The notes beneath the pieces were generated by a model that was not told the origin of the DNA, did not search any database, and saw nothing but the letters and a program-made list of their open reading frames with translations. Below, in pieces: positions 26,638 through 40,100 of a stretch of 64,000 nucleotides of DNA (position 1 is the stretch's first letter; each line of letters begins with the position of its first letter). Made by a program: the position numbers and the translations under genes. Source of the DNA: Lineus longissimus (Eukaryota > Nemertea > Pilidiophora > Heteronemertea > Lineidae); contig NC_088310.1 in the NCBI RefSeq assembly GCF_910592395.1, positions 6,145,501 through 6,209,500 on the forward strand, given 5' to 3'.

Positions 26638-26918
26638 CTCCTTTATTTTTGTTCCCCAATCCATTGCTGTACTTGCCACTCCAGAGCCAAACAAGGCTAG
26701 GGAATCCAATACTGTCCCTTTCGTCATTCTGATTGTCCTTCCTCTATGTACCAGGCGATAAGACAAGGCCTGTCCATTGCGTCTGGAGTGAAAACGGCTC
26801 GACAGAAAAAAATTGAACAATCATTGAAAGCTACTACATAGGGGTTGTCCTTATTTGTGGAAAGTTCTAAAAAGAGTACAATTGGAAGGCCCTGATTGTT
26901 TTAAAGGTTTTTTCCCCT

Positions 26919-27100
26919 TGACATAAACAGTGGCGTTTCCATGTTTATTCCAGCGGACTTCCAGTGTGATTTCAAAAAGGTTGTTAACCCAGTGGTAAGC
27001 AGTGCTGATGCATGACTGTAAAAGCCACTTCCACTCAACATAACCAGTGGTGTTTCCAAGATTATTCCAGTGGACCTCCGGTGGGATTTTAATGGGTTCT
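26919..27100. repeat. Two-copy tandem duplication of about 65 bp
   Basis: The words acataaacagtggcgtttcc (from about 26925) and acataaccagtggtgtttcc (from about 27040) begin two similar stretches that continue through ttattccag, tggac and gtgggattt. The offset is about 114 bp. Confidence 0.6.
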
Positions 27101-27504
27101 CAAGAGATATGATAATGTTATTGTAGTGTTCTTTGACGTATGTGTTGTAAATTTACAATGTTCCTAGCAGGAGTTGCGTTTTTTCTGGGAGAATTTCACA
27201 TTTCACTTATAAAAAAGTGTACAATATATTATGAAATCAAATTGGTTTGGGTTGTTTTTAATTCCATTTCAGGGAAGGATGAGGTTAAAAAATGTAGGGG
27301 GTGGCCATATGGTTAATTTTGGAAAAAAAAGCCTCTGTATGTTCCCCCTGAATCAGCTCCTGGCTTTCTGGAGTCCATTGCTTCAACTTGATGAGAACAA
27401 GATATAATGAATCTATCCCTGAATGCAGTTTGTGACTTTGCCCACAAAAAACTGGCTTGGGATGAATTGATTGAATTGAATTTGGTGTAAGAGATTGCTA
27501 ATCT

Positions 27505-28050
27505 GAAGGTTTGAAGATCAGTTCCTGCACTTATATTTAGTCAAAGGGTACAAGAAAGGCCTCCTATATCAAGCCCCGGGGAATAGGAATAGTCTCATTA
27601 TTTTCGGAAGGAATGAAAAGAAATCGATTCCATTTCATTACCCAGTCAAATTAGCTTAGGCGACAGTGACGCTGTCTCGCGGTGGACAGTGGAACTGAAA
27701 TATTCGTCCAAAATTTTCAGTTCTAACTTTTACCGCGAGACAGCGTAACCGTCGCCTAAGCCAATTTTCAATGAAAGGGTGGTCTTGGGACTTCTTGTCC
27801 CCTTTTTCTCATGCTCCATACGCTTATCACCAATGTAGATTAGACATAAGTTGGGAGTATTTGAAAAAGTCCTTTACATATACTTGCATGTAATAGGTTC
27901 ATAAATAACCTATAAGGGATCCACCATTCAATATCGATCCATCTTGGACAAAAATTTGCTCTTGGAGAGGCACTGTCAATTTGGATCAAAGGAGGAAGAC
28001 CTGGAACATAGGCCTATCTCTCCGTCAAGATCTCCAAGCAATGACAGTTA
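27505..28050. repeat. Segmental duplication copy B with clean foldback core
   Basis: Diverged partner of 25845-26465. The core at about 27651-27763 has near-perfect arms: agcttaggcgac followed by gctgtctcgcggt, facing accgcgagacagc followed by gtcgcctaagcc. Loops of about 45 bases include an internal gaactgaaa/ttcagttc pair. It looks like a palindromic MITE. Confidence 0.65.
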
Positions 28051-28129
28051 GAGCTGGTACTGGATTTATGGTCGCTTCTTGAAGTCTTGATCTGCTCTAG
28101 GAGCAGGGACTGGAGGCTTTAGTCTTTAT

Positions 28130-28430
28130 GTCTTTGTGCGGACGCTCACAACTGATACAACGCATCTGCATTAGGAAGGACGGGTGCAATCATAGGTTGT
28201 GACTCTGTACCAGACAAACCACCAGAGCAAGGTCAATTCTGGGCTGGAATATCGACAACCATAGTAGTCGGGTCTCAGTGAAGGCGCTCAGGACTGGTAC
28301 AATGTCATAAACCAACGAACATGACTAACCTGCATCAGATTGATGGGTATAATCACAGGTTGTGACATTGTCCCAAACAAGCCACCAGAACAAGGTGAAC
28401 TCTGGGCTGGAGTACAAACCTCCATATTAC
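28130..28430. repeat. Two-copy tandem duplication, offset about 165 bp
   Basis: The phrases caggttgtgac/taggttgtgac, ccaccaga.caaggt and ctgggctgga occur in the same order in both halves, starting near 28163 and 28328. Confidence 0.6.
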
Positions 28431-28737
28431 CGGTAGTTCCAATGCCAATCTTTGAAGTAGTTTAGTAATATCAAGACCTCTTTGCATAAAGAATACAGGA
28501 GTGGAGCACATTTTACTACTATCTTCACCCTTATAAATGCAAGGCACAACTCGGAAGTCTTAGGATTTTTTCTCTCTTCTGCAACTCCAATCCTACAACT
28601 AAAGCAAACAAAATGACACTTGTTCCATTGTACAATCTTTACTCCAATAACAAGATTTACAACTTTCCAAATCACATACTACAAACTATACAGTTAGAGG
28701 CCTAAATGGGCCTGCTCATGGTAAAATGAGCCATTGA

Positions 28738-31700
28738 ATGTGACATGTAACAAGCAACACTAATTTACAAAGAGTTAACAGTTTGATGGAAAGCCACATA
28801 ACTATTAGATAATTGCCCTCTGTACTGGAATTGCCCTCTGTACTGGTGATAATCATTTCATTTCATTTGTAAATAGGCATCGATTATTTTTGTTACATTC
28901 AATTGATCCAGTCCTACAATCTCAGGAACAGCCAAGTCTGCACATAATTACTGGTATGCAGATTTGCCCGCGAGGCAGAAAAGACCTGAAGACAGCCACT
29001 GCTTTAGGAGTGTAGCAACGATATTGCTTCAAAGCAAAAATGATGTTTGCACATAATTTACTGGTATGCAGATGTGCCTGTTCGACAAAAAGACCCTGAA
29101 CACTACCAAGCAACATTAATTTACAATTGACATGAAAGAGTATACAGTTTGAGGGAAAGCCACATAACTATTAGATAATTGCCCTCTGTACTGGTGATAA
29201 TCAGACTGGCCTGAAATTCTCATTATCGACCACTCCTCAGTGGAAATGAATCCAACAAAAAATGGGGTCATTGTATACAGTGGTACTGTATTACCCCGAT
29301 GAGAAGCACTTTACTGATGTCCCCCACTCTCAACTAAGATATTTGTGCGTGTACCGGTTTGACTACGGGCTGAAGTTGACGATGTACTCCTGACGGAGCC
29401 ATTGGGTGCTTCGCCCGCTCATTGACCGAGGCATGGTGACCTGGAGACAGTGACCGGATTAGCACTAGCTGGTCGAGGGACACTTCACAGGGCGTCAATT
29501 CGCAACTTCTCATCATTTTTAAGGCACGACCCATTCACGTGGACAAAGTCTTACCCGTCAACCTACTCCTTACGTAGCGTGGGGTACCAACCCACCGCAT
29601 ATTCAGGAGTGTGCAATGGTTTCTGAATATCCTACACCCAATTGTGCTGCCCATTCGCAATAGGTTTATACCACCGTCATGCGCCCCTGACATTGCCATC
29701 TCTCAGACAGTAACAGGAAATGGTGCAATCTGGCTGCAAATTTTTCCCAGAGGGGCGGGATAATGATTATTTCAGACCGTTCAGAGTGTCACAAGTTCAG
29801 AGCGAAATCACCTGACAGTTATATGGAGTTGCACCAAAATGCAGTCTCTTCATTTCATTTGTAAATAGGCATCGATTATTTTTGTTACATTCAATGGACC
29901 CAGTCCTACAATCTCAGGAAGAGCCAAGTCTGCACATAATTACTGGTATGCAGATTTGCCCGTGAGGCAGAAAAGACCTGAACATTACCACCGCTTTAGG
30001 AGTGTAGCAACAATATTGCTTCAAAGCAAGAAATGAATCTGCACATATTTACTGGTATGCAGATATGCCAGCAAGGCATCAAAACCTTCGTAAGCCCTTA
30101 ATGAGCAACTACATGTAATTCATAAAATTACAAACAGGATTTATCTTCTGTACTGCTCCAAAGAAAGGGCCAAGTCTGCACATAACTACTGGTATGCAGA
30201 TATATCAGCGAGGCAGACAAAACCTGAACACTGCCACTGCTTCAAAAGTGTAGCACTGATATTGCTTCAAAGCAAAACTTAAGTCTGCATATAATTGGGT
30301 ATGCAGATTTGCCCGCGAGGCAGAAAAGACCTGAAGACAGCCACTGCTTTAGGAGTGTAGCAATGATATTGCTTCAAAGCAAAAATGATAATTGCACATA
30401 ATTTACTGGTATGCAGATGTGCCTGTTCGACAAAAAGACCCTGAATACTACCAAGCAACATTAATTTACAATTGACATGAAAGAGTATACAGTTTGAGGG
30501 AAAGCCACATAACTATTAGATAATTGCCCTCTGTACTGGTGATAATCAGACTGGCCTGAAATTCTCATTATCGACCACTCCTCAGTGGAAATGAATCCAA
30601 CAAAAAATGGGGTCATTGTATACAGTGGTACTGTATTACCCCGATGAGAAGCACTTTACTGATGTCCCCCACTCTCAACTAAGATATTTGTGCGTGTACC
30701 GGTTTGACTACGGGCTGAAGTTGACGATGTACTCCTGACGGAGCCATTGGGTGCTTCGCCCGCTCATTGACCGAGGCATGGTGACCTGGAGACAGTGACC
30801 GGATTAGCACTAGCTGGTCGAGGGACACTTCACAGGGCGTCAATTCGCAACTTCTCATCATTTTTAAGGCACGACCCATTCACGTGGACAAAGTCTTACC
30901 CGTCAACCTACTCCTTACGTAGCGTGGGGTACCAACCCACCGCATATTCAGGAGTGTGCAATGGTTTCTGAATATCCTACACCCAATTGTGCTGCCCATT
31001 CGCAATAGGTTTATACCACCGTCATGCGCCCCTGACATTGCCATCTCTCAGACAGTAACAGGAAATGGTGCAATCTGGCTGCAAATTTTTCCCAGAGGGG
31101 CGGGATAATGATTATTTCAGACCGTTCAGAGTGTCACAAGTTCAGAGCGAAATCACCTGACAGTTATATGGAGTTGCACCAAAATGCAGTCTCTTCATTT
31201 CATTTGTAAATAGGCATCGATTATTTTTGTTACATTCAATGGACCCAGTCCTACAATCTCAGGAAGAGCCAAGTCTGCACATAATTACTGGTATGCAGAT
31301 TTGCCCGTGAGGCAGAAAAGACCTGAACATTACCACCGCTTTAGGAGTGTAGCAACAATATTGCTTCAAAGCAAGAAATGAATCTGCACATATTTACTGG
31401 TATGCAGATATGCCAGCAAGGCATCAAAACCTTCGTAAGCCCTTAATGAGCAACTACATGTAATTCATAAAATTACAAACAGGATTTATCTTCTGTACTG
31501 CTCCAAAGAAAGGGCCAAGTCTGCACATAACTACTGGTATGCAGATATATCAGCGAGGCAGACAAAACCTGAACACTGCCACTGCTTCAAAAGTGTAGCA
31601 CTGATATTGCTTCAAAGCAAAACTTAAGTCTGCATATAATTGGGTATGCAGATTTGCCCGCGAGGCAGAAAAGACCTGAAGACAGCCACTGCTTTAGGAG

Positions 31701-34700
31701 TGTAGCAATGATATTGCTTCAAAGCAAAAATGATAATTGCACATAATTTACTGGTATGCAGATGTGCCTGTTCGACAAAAAGACCCTGAATACTACCAAG
31801 CAACATTAATTTACAATTGACATGAAAGAGTATACAGTTTGAGGGAAAGCCACATAACTATTAGATAATTGCCCTCTGTACTGGTGATAATCAGACTGGC
31901 CTGAAATTCTCATTATCGACCACTCCTCAGTGGAAATGAATCCAACAAAAAATGGGGTCATTGTATACAGTGGTACTGTATTACCCCAATGAGAAGCACT
32001 TTACTGATGTCCCCCACTCTCAACTAAGATATTTGTGCGTGTACCGGTTTGACTACGGGCTGAAGTTGACGATGTACTCCTGACGGAGCCATTGGGTGCT
32101 TCGCCCGCTCATTGACCGAGGCATGGTGACCTGGAGACAGTGACCGGATTAGCACTAGCTGGTCGAGGGACACTTCACAGGGCGTCAATTCGCAACTTCT
32201 TATCATTTTTAAGGCACGACCCATTCACGTGGACAAAGTCTTACCCGTCAACCTACTCCTTACGTAGCGTGGGGTACCAACCCACCGCATATTCAGGAGT
32301 GTGCAATGGTTTCTGAATATCCTACACCCAATTGTGCTGCCCATTCGCAATAGGTTTATACCACCGTCATGCGCCCCTGACATTGCCATCTCTCAGACAG
32401 TAACAGGAAATGGTGCAATCTGGCTGCAAATTTTTCCCAGAGGGGCGGGATAATGATTATTTCAGACCGTTCAGAGTGTCACAAGTTCAGAGCGAAATCA
32501 CCTGACAGTTATATGGAGTTGCACCAAAATGCAGTCTCTTCATTTCATTTGTAAATAGGCATCGATTATTTTTGTTACATTCAATGGACCCAGTCCTACA
32601 ATCTCAGGAAGAGCCAAGTCTGCACATAATTACTGGTATGCAGATTTGCCCGCGAGGCAGAAAAGACCTGAACATTACCACCGCTTTAGGAGTGTAGCAA
32701 CAATATTGCTTCAAAGCAAGAAATGAATCTGCACATATTTACTGGTATGCAGATATGCCAGCAAGGCATCAAAACCTTCGTAAGCCCTTAATGAGCAACT
32801 ACATGTAATTCATAAAATTACAAACAGGATTTATCTTCTGTACTGCTCCAAAGAAAGGGCCAAGTCTGCACATAACTACTGGTATGCAGATATATCAGCG
32901 AGGCAGACAAAACCTGAACACTGCCACTGCTTCAAAAGTGTAGCACTGATATTGCTTCAAAGCAAAACTTAAGTCTGCATATAATTGGGTATGCAGATTT
33001 GCCCGCGAGGCAGAAAAGACCTGAAGACAGCCACTGCTTTAGGAGTGTAGCAATGATATTGCTTCAAAGCAAAAATGATAATTGCACATAATTTACTGGT
33101 ATGCAGATGTGCCTGTTCGACAAAAAGACCCTGAATACTACCAAGCAACATTAATTTACAATTGACATGAAAGAGTATACAGTTTGAGGGAAAGCCACAT
33201 AACTATTAGATAATTGCCCTCTGTACTGGTGATAATCAGACTGGCCTGAAATTCTCATTATCGACCACTCCTCAGTGGAAATGAATCCAACAAAAAATGG
33301 GGTCATTGTATACAGTGGTACTGTATTACCCCGATGAGAAGCACTTTACTGATGTCCCCCACTCTCAACTAAGATATTTGTGCGTGTACCGGTTTGACTA
33401 CGGGCTGAAGTTGACGATGTACTCCTGACGGAGCCATTGGGTGCTTCGCCCGCTCATTGACCGAGGCATGGTGACCTGGAGACAGTGACCGGATTAGCAC
33501 TAGCTGGTCGAGGGACACTTCACAGGGCGTCAATTCGCAACTTCTCATCATTTTAAGGCACGACCCATTCACGTGGACAAAGTCTTACCCGTCAACCTAC
33601 TCCTTACGTAGCGTGGGGTACCAACCCACCGCATATTCAGGAGTGTGCAATGGTTTCTGAATATCCTACACCCAATTGTGCTGCCCATTCGCAATAGGTT
33701 TATACCACCGTCATGCGCCCCTGACATTGCCATCTCTCAGACAGTAACAGGAAATGGTGCAATCTGGCTGCAAATTTTTCCCAGAGGGGCGGGATAATGA
33801 TTATTTCAGACCGTTCAGAGTGTCACAAGTTCAGAGCGAAATCACCTGACAGTTATATGGAGTTGCACCAAAATGCAGTCTCTTCATTTCATTTGTAAAT
33901 AGGCATCGATTATTTTTGTTACATTCAATGGACCCAGTCCTACAATCTCAGGAAGAGCCAAGTCTGCACATAATTACTGGTATGCAGATTTGCCCGCGAG
34001 GCAGAAAAGACCTGAACATTACCACCGCTTTAGGAGTGTAGCAACAATATTGCTTCAAAGCAAGAAATGAATCTGCACATATTTACTGGTATGCAGATAT
34101 GCCAGCAAGGCATCAAAACCTTCGTAAGCCCTTAATGAGCAACTACATGTAATTCATAAAATTAGAAACAGGATTTATCTTCTGTACTGCTCCAAAGAAA
34201 GGGCCAAGTCTGCACATAACTACTGGTATGCAGATATATCAGCGAGGCAGACAAAACCTGAACACTGCCACTGCTTCAAAAGTGTAGCACTGATATTGCT
34301 TCAAAGCAAAACTTAAGTCTGCATATAATTGGGTATGCAGATTTGCCCGCGAGGCAGAAAAGACCTGAAGACAGCCACTGCTTTAGGAGTGTAGCAATGA
34401 TATTGCTTCAAAGCAAAAATGATAATTGCACATAATTTACTGGTATGCAGATGTGCCTGTTCGACAAAAAGACCCTGAATACTACCAAGCAACATTAATT
34501 TACAATTGACATGAAAGAGTATACAGTTTGAGGGAAAGCCACATAACTATTAGATAATTGCCCTCTGTACTGGTGATAATCAGACTGGCCTGAAATTCTC
34601 ATTATCGACCACTCCTCAGTGGAAATGAATCCAACAAAAAATGGGGTCATTGTATACAGTGGTACTGTATTACCCCGATGAGAAGCACTTTACTGATGTC

Positions 34701-36895
34701 CCCCACTCTCAACTAAGATATTTGTGCGTGTACCGGTTTGACTACGGGCTGAAGTTGACGATGTACTCCTGACGGAGCCATTGGGTGCTTCGCCCGCTCA
34801 TTGACCGAGGCATGGTGACCTGGAGACAGTGACCGGATTAGCACTAGCTGGTCGAGGGACACTTCACAGGGCGTCAATTCGCAACTTCTCATCATTTTAA
34901 GGCACGACCCATTCACGTGGACAAAGTCTTACCCGTCAACCTACTCCTTACGTAGCGTGGGGTACCAACCCACCGCATATTCAGGAGTGTGCAATGGTTT
35001 CTGAATATCCTACACCCAATTGTGCTGCCCATTCGCAATAGGTTTATACCACCGTCATGCGCCCCTGACATTGCCATCTCTCAGACAGTAACAGGAAATG
35101 GTGCAATCTGGCTGCAAATTTTTCCCAGAGGGGCGGGATAATGATTATTTCAGACCGTTCAGAGTGTCACAAGTTCAGAGCGAAATCACCTGACAGTTAT
35201 ATGGAGTTGCACCAAAATGCAGTCTCTTCATTTCATTTGTAAATAGGCATCGATTATTTTTGTTACATTCAATGGACCCAGTCCTACAATCTCAGGAAGA
35301 GCCAAGTCTGCACATAATTACTGGTATGCAGATTTGCCCGCGAGGCAGAAAAGACCTGAACATTACCACCGCTTTAGGAGTGTAGCAACAATATTGCTTC
35401 AAAGCAAGAAATGAATCTGCACATATTTACTGGTATGCAGATATGCCAGCAAGGCATCAAAACCTTCGTAAGCCCTTAATGAGCAACTACATGTAATTCA
35501 TAAAATTACAAACAGGATTTATCTTCTGTACTGCTCCAAAGAAAGGGCCAAGTCTGCACATAACTACTGGTATGCAGATATATCAGCGAGGCAGACAAAA
35601 CCTGAACACTGCCACTGCTTCAAAAGTGTAGCACTGATATTGCTTCAAAGCAAAACTTAAGTCTGCATATAATTGGGTATGCAGATTTGCCCGCGAGGCA
35701 GAAAAGACCTGAAGACAGCCACTGCTTTAGGAGTGTAGCAATGATATTGCTTCAAAGCAAAAATGATAATTGCACATAATTTACTGGTATGCAGATGTGC
35801 CTGTTCGACAAAAAGACCCTGAACACTACCAAGCAACATTAATTTACAATTGACATGAAAGAGTATACAGTTTGAGGGAAAGCCACATAACTATTAGATA
35901 ATTGCCCTCTGTACTGGTGATAATCAGACTGGCCTGAAATTCTCATTATCGACCACTCCTCAGTGGAAATGAATCCAACAAAAAATGGGGTCATTGTATA
36001 CAGTGGTACTGTATTACCCCGATGAGAAGCACTTTACTGATGTCCCCCACTCTCAACTAAGATATTTGTGCGTGTACCGGTTTGACTACGGGCTGAAGTT
36101 GACGATGTACTCCTGACGGAGCCATTGGGTGCTTCGCCCGCTCATTGACCGAGGCATGGTGACCTGGAGACAGTGACCGGATTAGCACTAGCTGGTCGAG
36201 GGACACTTCACAGGGCGTCAATTCGCAACTTCTCATCATTTTAAGGCACGACCCATTCACGTGGACAAAGTCTTACCCGTCAACCTACTCCTTACGTAGC
36301 GTGGGGTACCAACCCACCGCATATTCAGGAGTGTGCAATGGTTTCTGAATATCCTACACCCAATTGTGCTGCCCATTCGCAATAGGTTTATACCACCGTC
36401 ATGCACCCCTGACATTGCCATCTCTCAGACAGTAACAGGAAATGGTGCAATCTGGCTGCAAATTTTTCCCAGAGGGGCGGGATGATGATTATTTCAGACC
36501 GATCAGAGTGTCACAAGTTCAGAGCGAAATCACCTGACAGTTATATGGAGTTGCACCAAAATGCAGACTCTTCATTTCATTTGTAAATAGGCATCGATTA
36601 TTTTTGTTTACATTCAATGGACCCAGTCCTACAATCTCAGGAAGAGCCAAGTCTGCACATAATTACTGGTATGCAGATTTGCCCGCGAGGCAGAAAAGAC
36701 CTAAACATTGCCACCGCTTTAGGAGTGTAGCAACAATATTGCTTCAAAGCAAGAAATGAATCTGCACATATTTACTGGTATGCAGATATGCCAGCAAGGC
36801 ATCATAATCTTTGTAAGCCCTTAATGAGCAACTAATTTATAAAATTACAAACAGGATTTATCTTACAACTGTACTGCTCCAAAGAAAGAGCCAAG
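28738..36895. repeat. Tandem array of a 1344-1345 bp unit (five full, partial ends)
   Basis: Taking tttcatttgtaaataggcat as the unit start, it recurs at about 28856, 29849, 31194, 32539, 33883, 35227 and 36571. Spacing is 993, 1345, 1345, 1344, 1344 and 1344, so there are five full units, one 993 bp unit missing about 350 bp, and a terminal fragment. A rearranged partial unit covers 28738-28855. Full units differ by only a few bases. Each has two parts: about 650 bp of five related modules ending in ggtatgcagat, and about 700 bp of more GC-balanced unique sequence. No transposase, RT or known RNA gene was recognised in the unit. Confidence 0.95.
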
Positions 36896-37136
36896 TTGGA
36901 CGGACGGACAAACTTGATGAAAACAATATATTTGAACTTTCTCCGAAAGTGCGGATATAATAAATTATAAATCTGTGTATATATCCTTCAACAGTGAAAA
37001 CTACCACTAAAACTAACTGACAAGTAATCTAAACTACAGTCTTTCTCTGCATCCAGGATGCAATGTTTTCCAGGCTACCTAATAGGAGTAAGCCATAGTC
37101 CTGAGAAATTTAGGTATAACTTCTAAACCTTTAGGC
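36896..37136. other. Spacer after the tandem array
   Basis: Array similarity stops at about 36895. No feature was seen beyond this, other than AT-rich sequence. Confidence 0.4.
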
Positions 37137-40100
37137 CTACAAAGTCATTCTTTGCTGAAAAAGTAAATCTTCAGGTATTTTCGGCACCACTTGGTTCTTC
37201 TTGATATTCTCCATGTTCACAATGTCTTGCATGTCCTGAATAATCTGAGGATGCAACTGGTGAACCAAAGCTGTAATAATGATAAGGACTGAATGTGAGT
37301 TAAGGAAAAAGATGTTCAGCAGATGTTCTCTGTCCAGTGATTTCAACGATCTCCTCTTGCACTCATTTAACTGTGGTGTTTCCCACGACCACGTTTAACC
37401 CAGGCAGGCTGTAAAGCCAAGTGGTCTACACGCGATAGATGATGGAGCCTCTCTCGATCAGGGACAGGGACTTTGATCCGAAATAGCCGGTCTTATCAAA
37501 TACGCTCTACTATTCATTATTAAACTTTCTATTAACGACAGCCCCTAAAAGATGACAATAAAATGATTGTGAACAGTGCAATATATAACGGAATGATGTC
37601 ATCAAATATTTAGGTCCTTGGCAAGGACAGGAAATGCTGTCGCACTATCGTTGAATTCCACTGCTTTCAAATTATTACAGCAAAGAAACTGTGGATACCC
37701 TTAAATCATGCACAAACCATAGATGATAGATGTCTTTTCCAGTCAGCATGGAAGGGGGCCTATCGTGTTCAAGACATTTGAACTTGGTCCACGTGATCCT
37801 TGTCCATAACGTTGCTTGTTTACGAGAGATGTCATGGCGCTCAACCAGCTTCAATTACCAGTGGTTTTCCCATTGAGGTGCTGAAAATACGACAAGTTCT
37901 TTTGATTTTAATGACTTCTACAAAGACAAACTTTTTAGAAACAGCTCCATGAAGACCTCTGGCTTACTAAGGGGGGGTTGTCAAATGCACAGGGACATCG
38001 TACGGTGATTGCAGTTCACTCTAGGACCTTATCTGCCAGGAACTTGCCAGCACTACAGACTAACAACTATTTAGAATGTAAAAATTTCTATCAAAGGAAC
38101 ACAACAGGACAACACTTGACCAATATTATGACTAAAATCTGTTATAAAACTTTTTGACTTGTTATACGCTTGTCATTCTGGACATACTTGCTTTCTGATA
38201 AGTCATTCGGCAGGCAGGCTACTGTACATCTATCCTGCACAGATTCACATTGCACACCAAACTTGTATTCTAAGATTGATGGACCTTGCAAGAACATTAT
38301 ATATTTCTTCATTATTTTCTCCAGTCAGCTGATCACAGTGAAATCTTGTTAGTAGTGTTGGAGTTGCAACCCTCACCATGTGGACGGACCTTGGCTTGAT
38401 TACAGGAGGACAATGGTGCGGTCGCTTTTCTCTTTTCAAAACTGTGCCATCAGATGAAGGAGCTGGAAAGGACCACAGTTGTCATTACTAAAATTTTCTT
38501 AACAAAATAAACAACGACGCGGAATGGTCCCCTGGCTTTTCCACACCTAGATAATCATACCTGAATGAAGGGCAAGAAACCTCAATGCTGACAGCTTTTC
38601 GACTACTTGACGGAATATAAAGAACAATTTTCTTACCCGAAAAGTGTGCTCCTTCCAAAGTCAACTGAATCCCTCTTCAGGATACACACACAGACATTTA
38701 TGTAACGGAAACGTGTTTCTCCATGTATGTTGTATCTCTCCATCTCATCTTCCTTGAAACATTGCAGGCTTATAAATAACTCAAACTATTAGAATGCCTG
38801 AATTTGTAACACCTCAAGCTTTTCACTCAAGGACGTCTTGACTGCAGCCATATTTCTTCTGAATTTTATTAAACATGCATGGACGAGTCTTCTTCCTAAC
38901 CAGCAGTCACCGTCTCACAGAGTTCTATGATCTGCATCATTGTCTCGCACAGGCGCAGATCACAGGCAAAAAGAATTATTTCAAAATGCATGCTTTACAG
39001 CATGGTGAATTTCTCACGAAACAACAAACATGCTTGGACCTGCCAAGGAGGCAAATTGGGCATCTAATTATCAGTGCCCTCTATCATGTTTATGTTGGCA
39101 CCTGGTCAGTGGAAATTTTTTCCAGGTCATCCAAGCTGCATCATCCTTTTACTGTAGGGTGCGGGGGCTCTCTTGGACAGCCTCTGATAATTCTAGTTCA
39201 TATTTAAGCTGGAACCAACTTCAATTCTGTCCTTTGTGGCACTGGCAACATGGCCGGAAAGAAAAATATGTGCGTGGTTTCAGAATATCCTACACCCAAT
39301 TCTGCCTGATCCCCGACACATGCCTGATGTAAATCCTGGGACGGAAAATGCTGCCCATTCGCAATAGGTTTAACCGCCGTCATGCCCCTTTGACGTCATT
39401 ATCATCCATCGTATAAGGTCGAAGGCAATTTTTGGTACGCTGTCCTAAATTCTCCTGCACATACTCATCTGAGGTCCCAGCTGAAATAACGATGAGGAAA
39501 GATTGTGAGTAAAAGAAATGAAACGGACAGAGGCCATTGTGCTCACTGTATAGATATTTGGGGCTTTGGAATTCATCCTGGTTAAGAAACATTGTACATG
39601 TATAGTATATAGGTCAAACCAAAGTCGGTATGACATGTGATGTATCGTTGCTTGGAGGAAGTACCATAAGAATATCATCGAAAACAAGTCACTAATAAAT
39701 GAGATATTGCACTTTTTACCTAAATTCAGTGTCCGAGGTAACATGACGTAGCGAGTCATGTGTACCAAATTTCAAGTTCATAGCTTTAGTGGTCAAGAAA
39801 CATGCCATAGTTATACTCGAACAACCAATTTACGCCATTTGACCTCTGTGACCGTGAAAAGTAAGTCAAATCGAAATCCCGTAGAATTTGTGATATATCC
39901 TTGCTGGGAGTTCCTGCCATAAAAATGTCATTGAAAACGAATCACTAATAAGCGAGATATCACACTTTCTAGGTTTTCACTTTTGGCCCCACTGGTGGCC
40001 AAGTCGAGAATCAGACCGGACTGAAATTCAGGGTCAGAGGTCACCTGACCTAGGGGGTACCGAAAAGCCCCGACCCTAAGATATTTTTCAAATGTGAGAT

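Larger units (their letters stand above)
25326..28737. other. MLH3 to array spacer, repeat-rich and gene-free
   Basis: No coding exon recognised. It holds two copies of a foldback-bearing segment, a MITE-like element and several local duplications, listed separately. Confidence 0.5.

Noticed and set aside
29219-29700. Array unit as a tandem RNA gene cluster (5S rRNA, U1, U2 or spliced leader)
   Set aside because: The unit has none of the conserved internal motifs of these RNAs that I could recall, on either strand.
28922-36260. Repeated short open frames in the array as a multicopy gene family
   Set aside because: Their identity follows from near-identical DNA units. There are no splice, domain or start-context signals to support coding.
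28738-36895. CRISPR-like or LTR-element reading of the repeats
   Set aside because: Units are 1.34 kb without short repeat/spacer structure. No RT, integrase, primer-binding site or long terminal repeats were seen, and the genome is animal.
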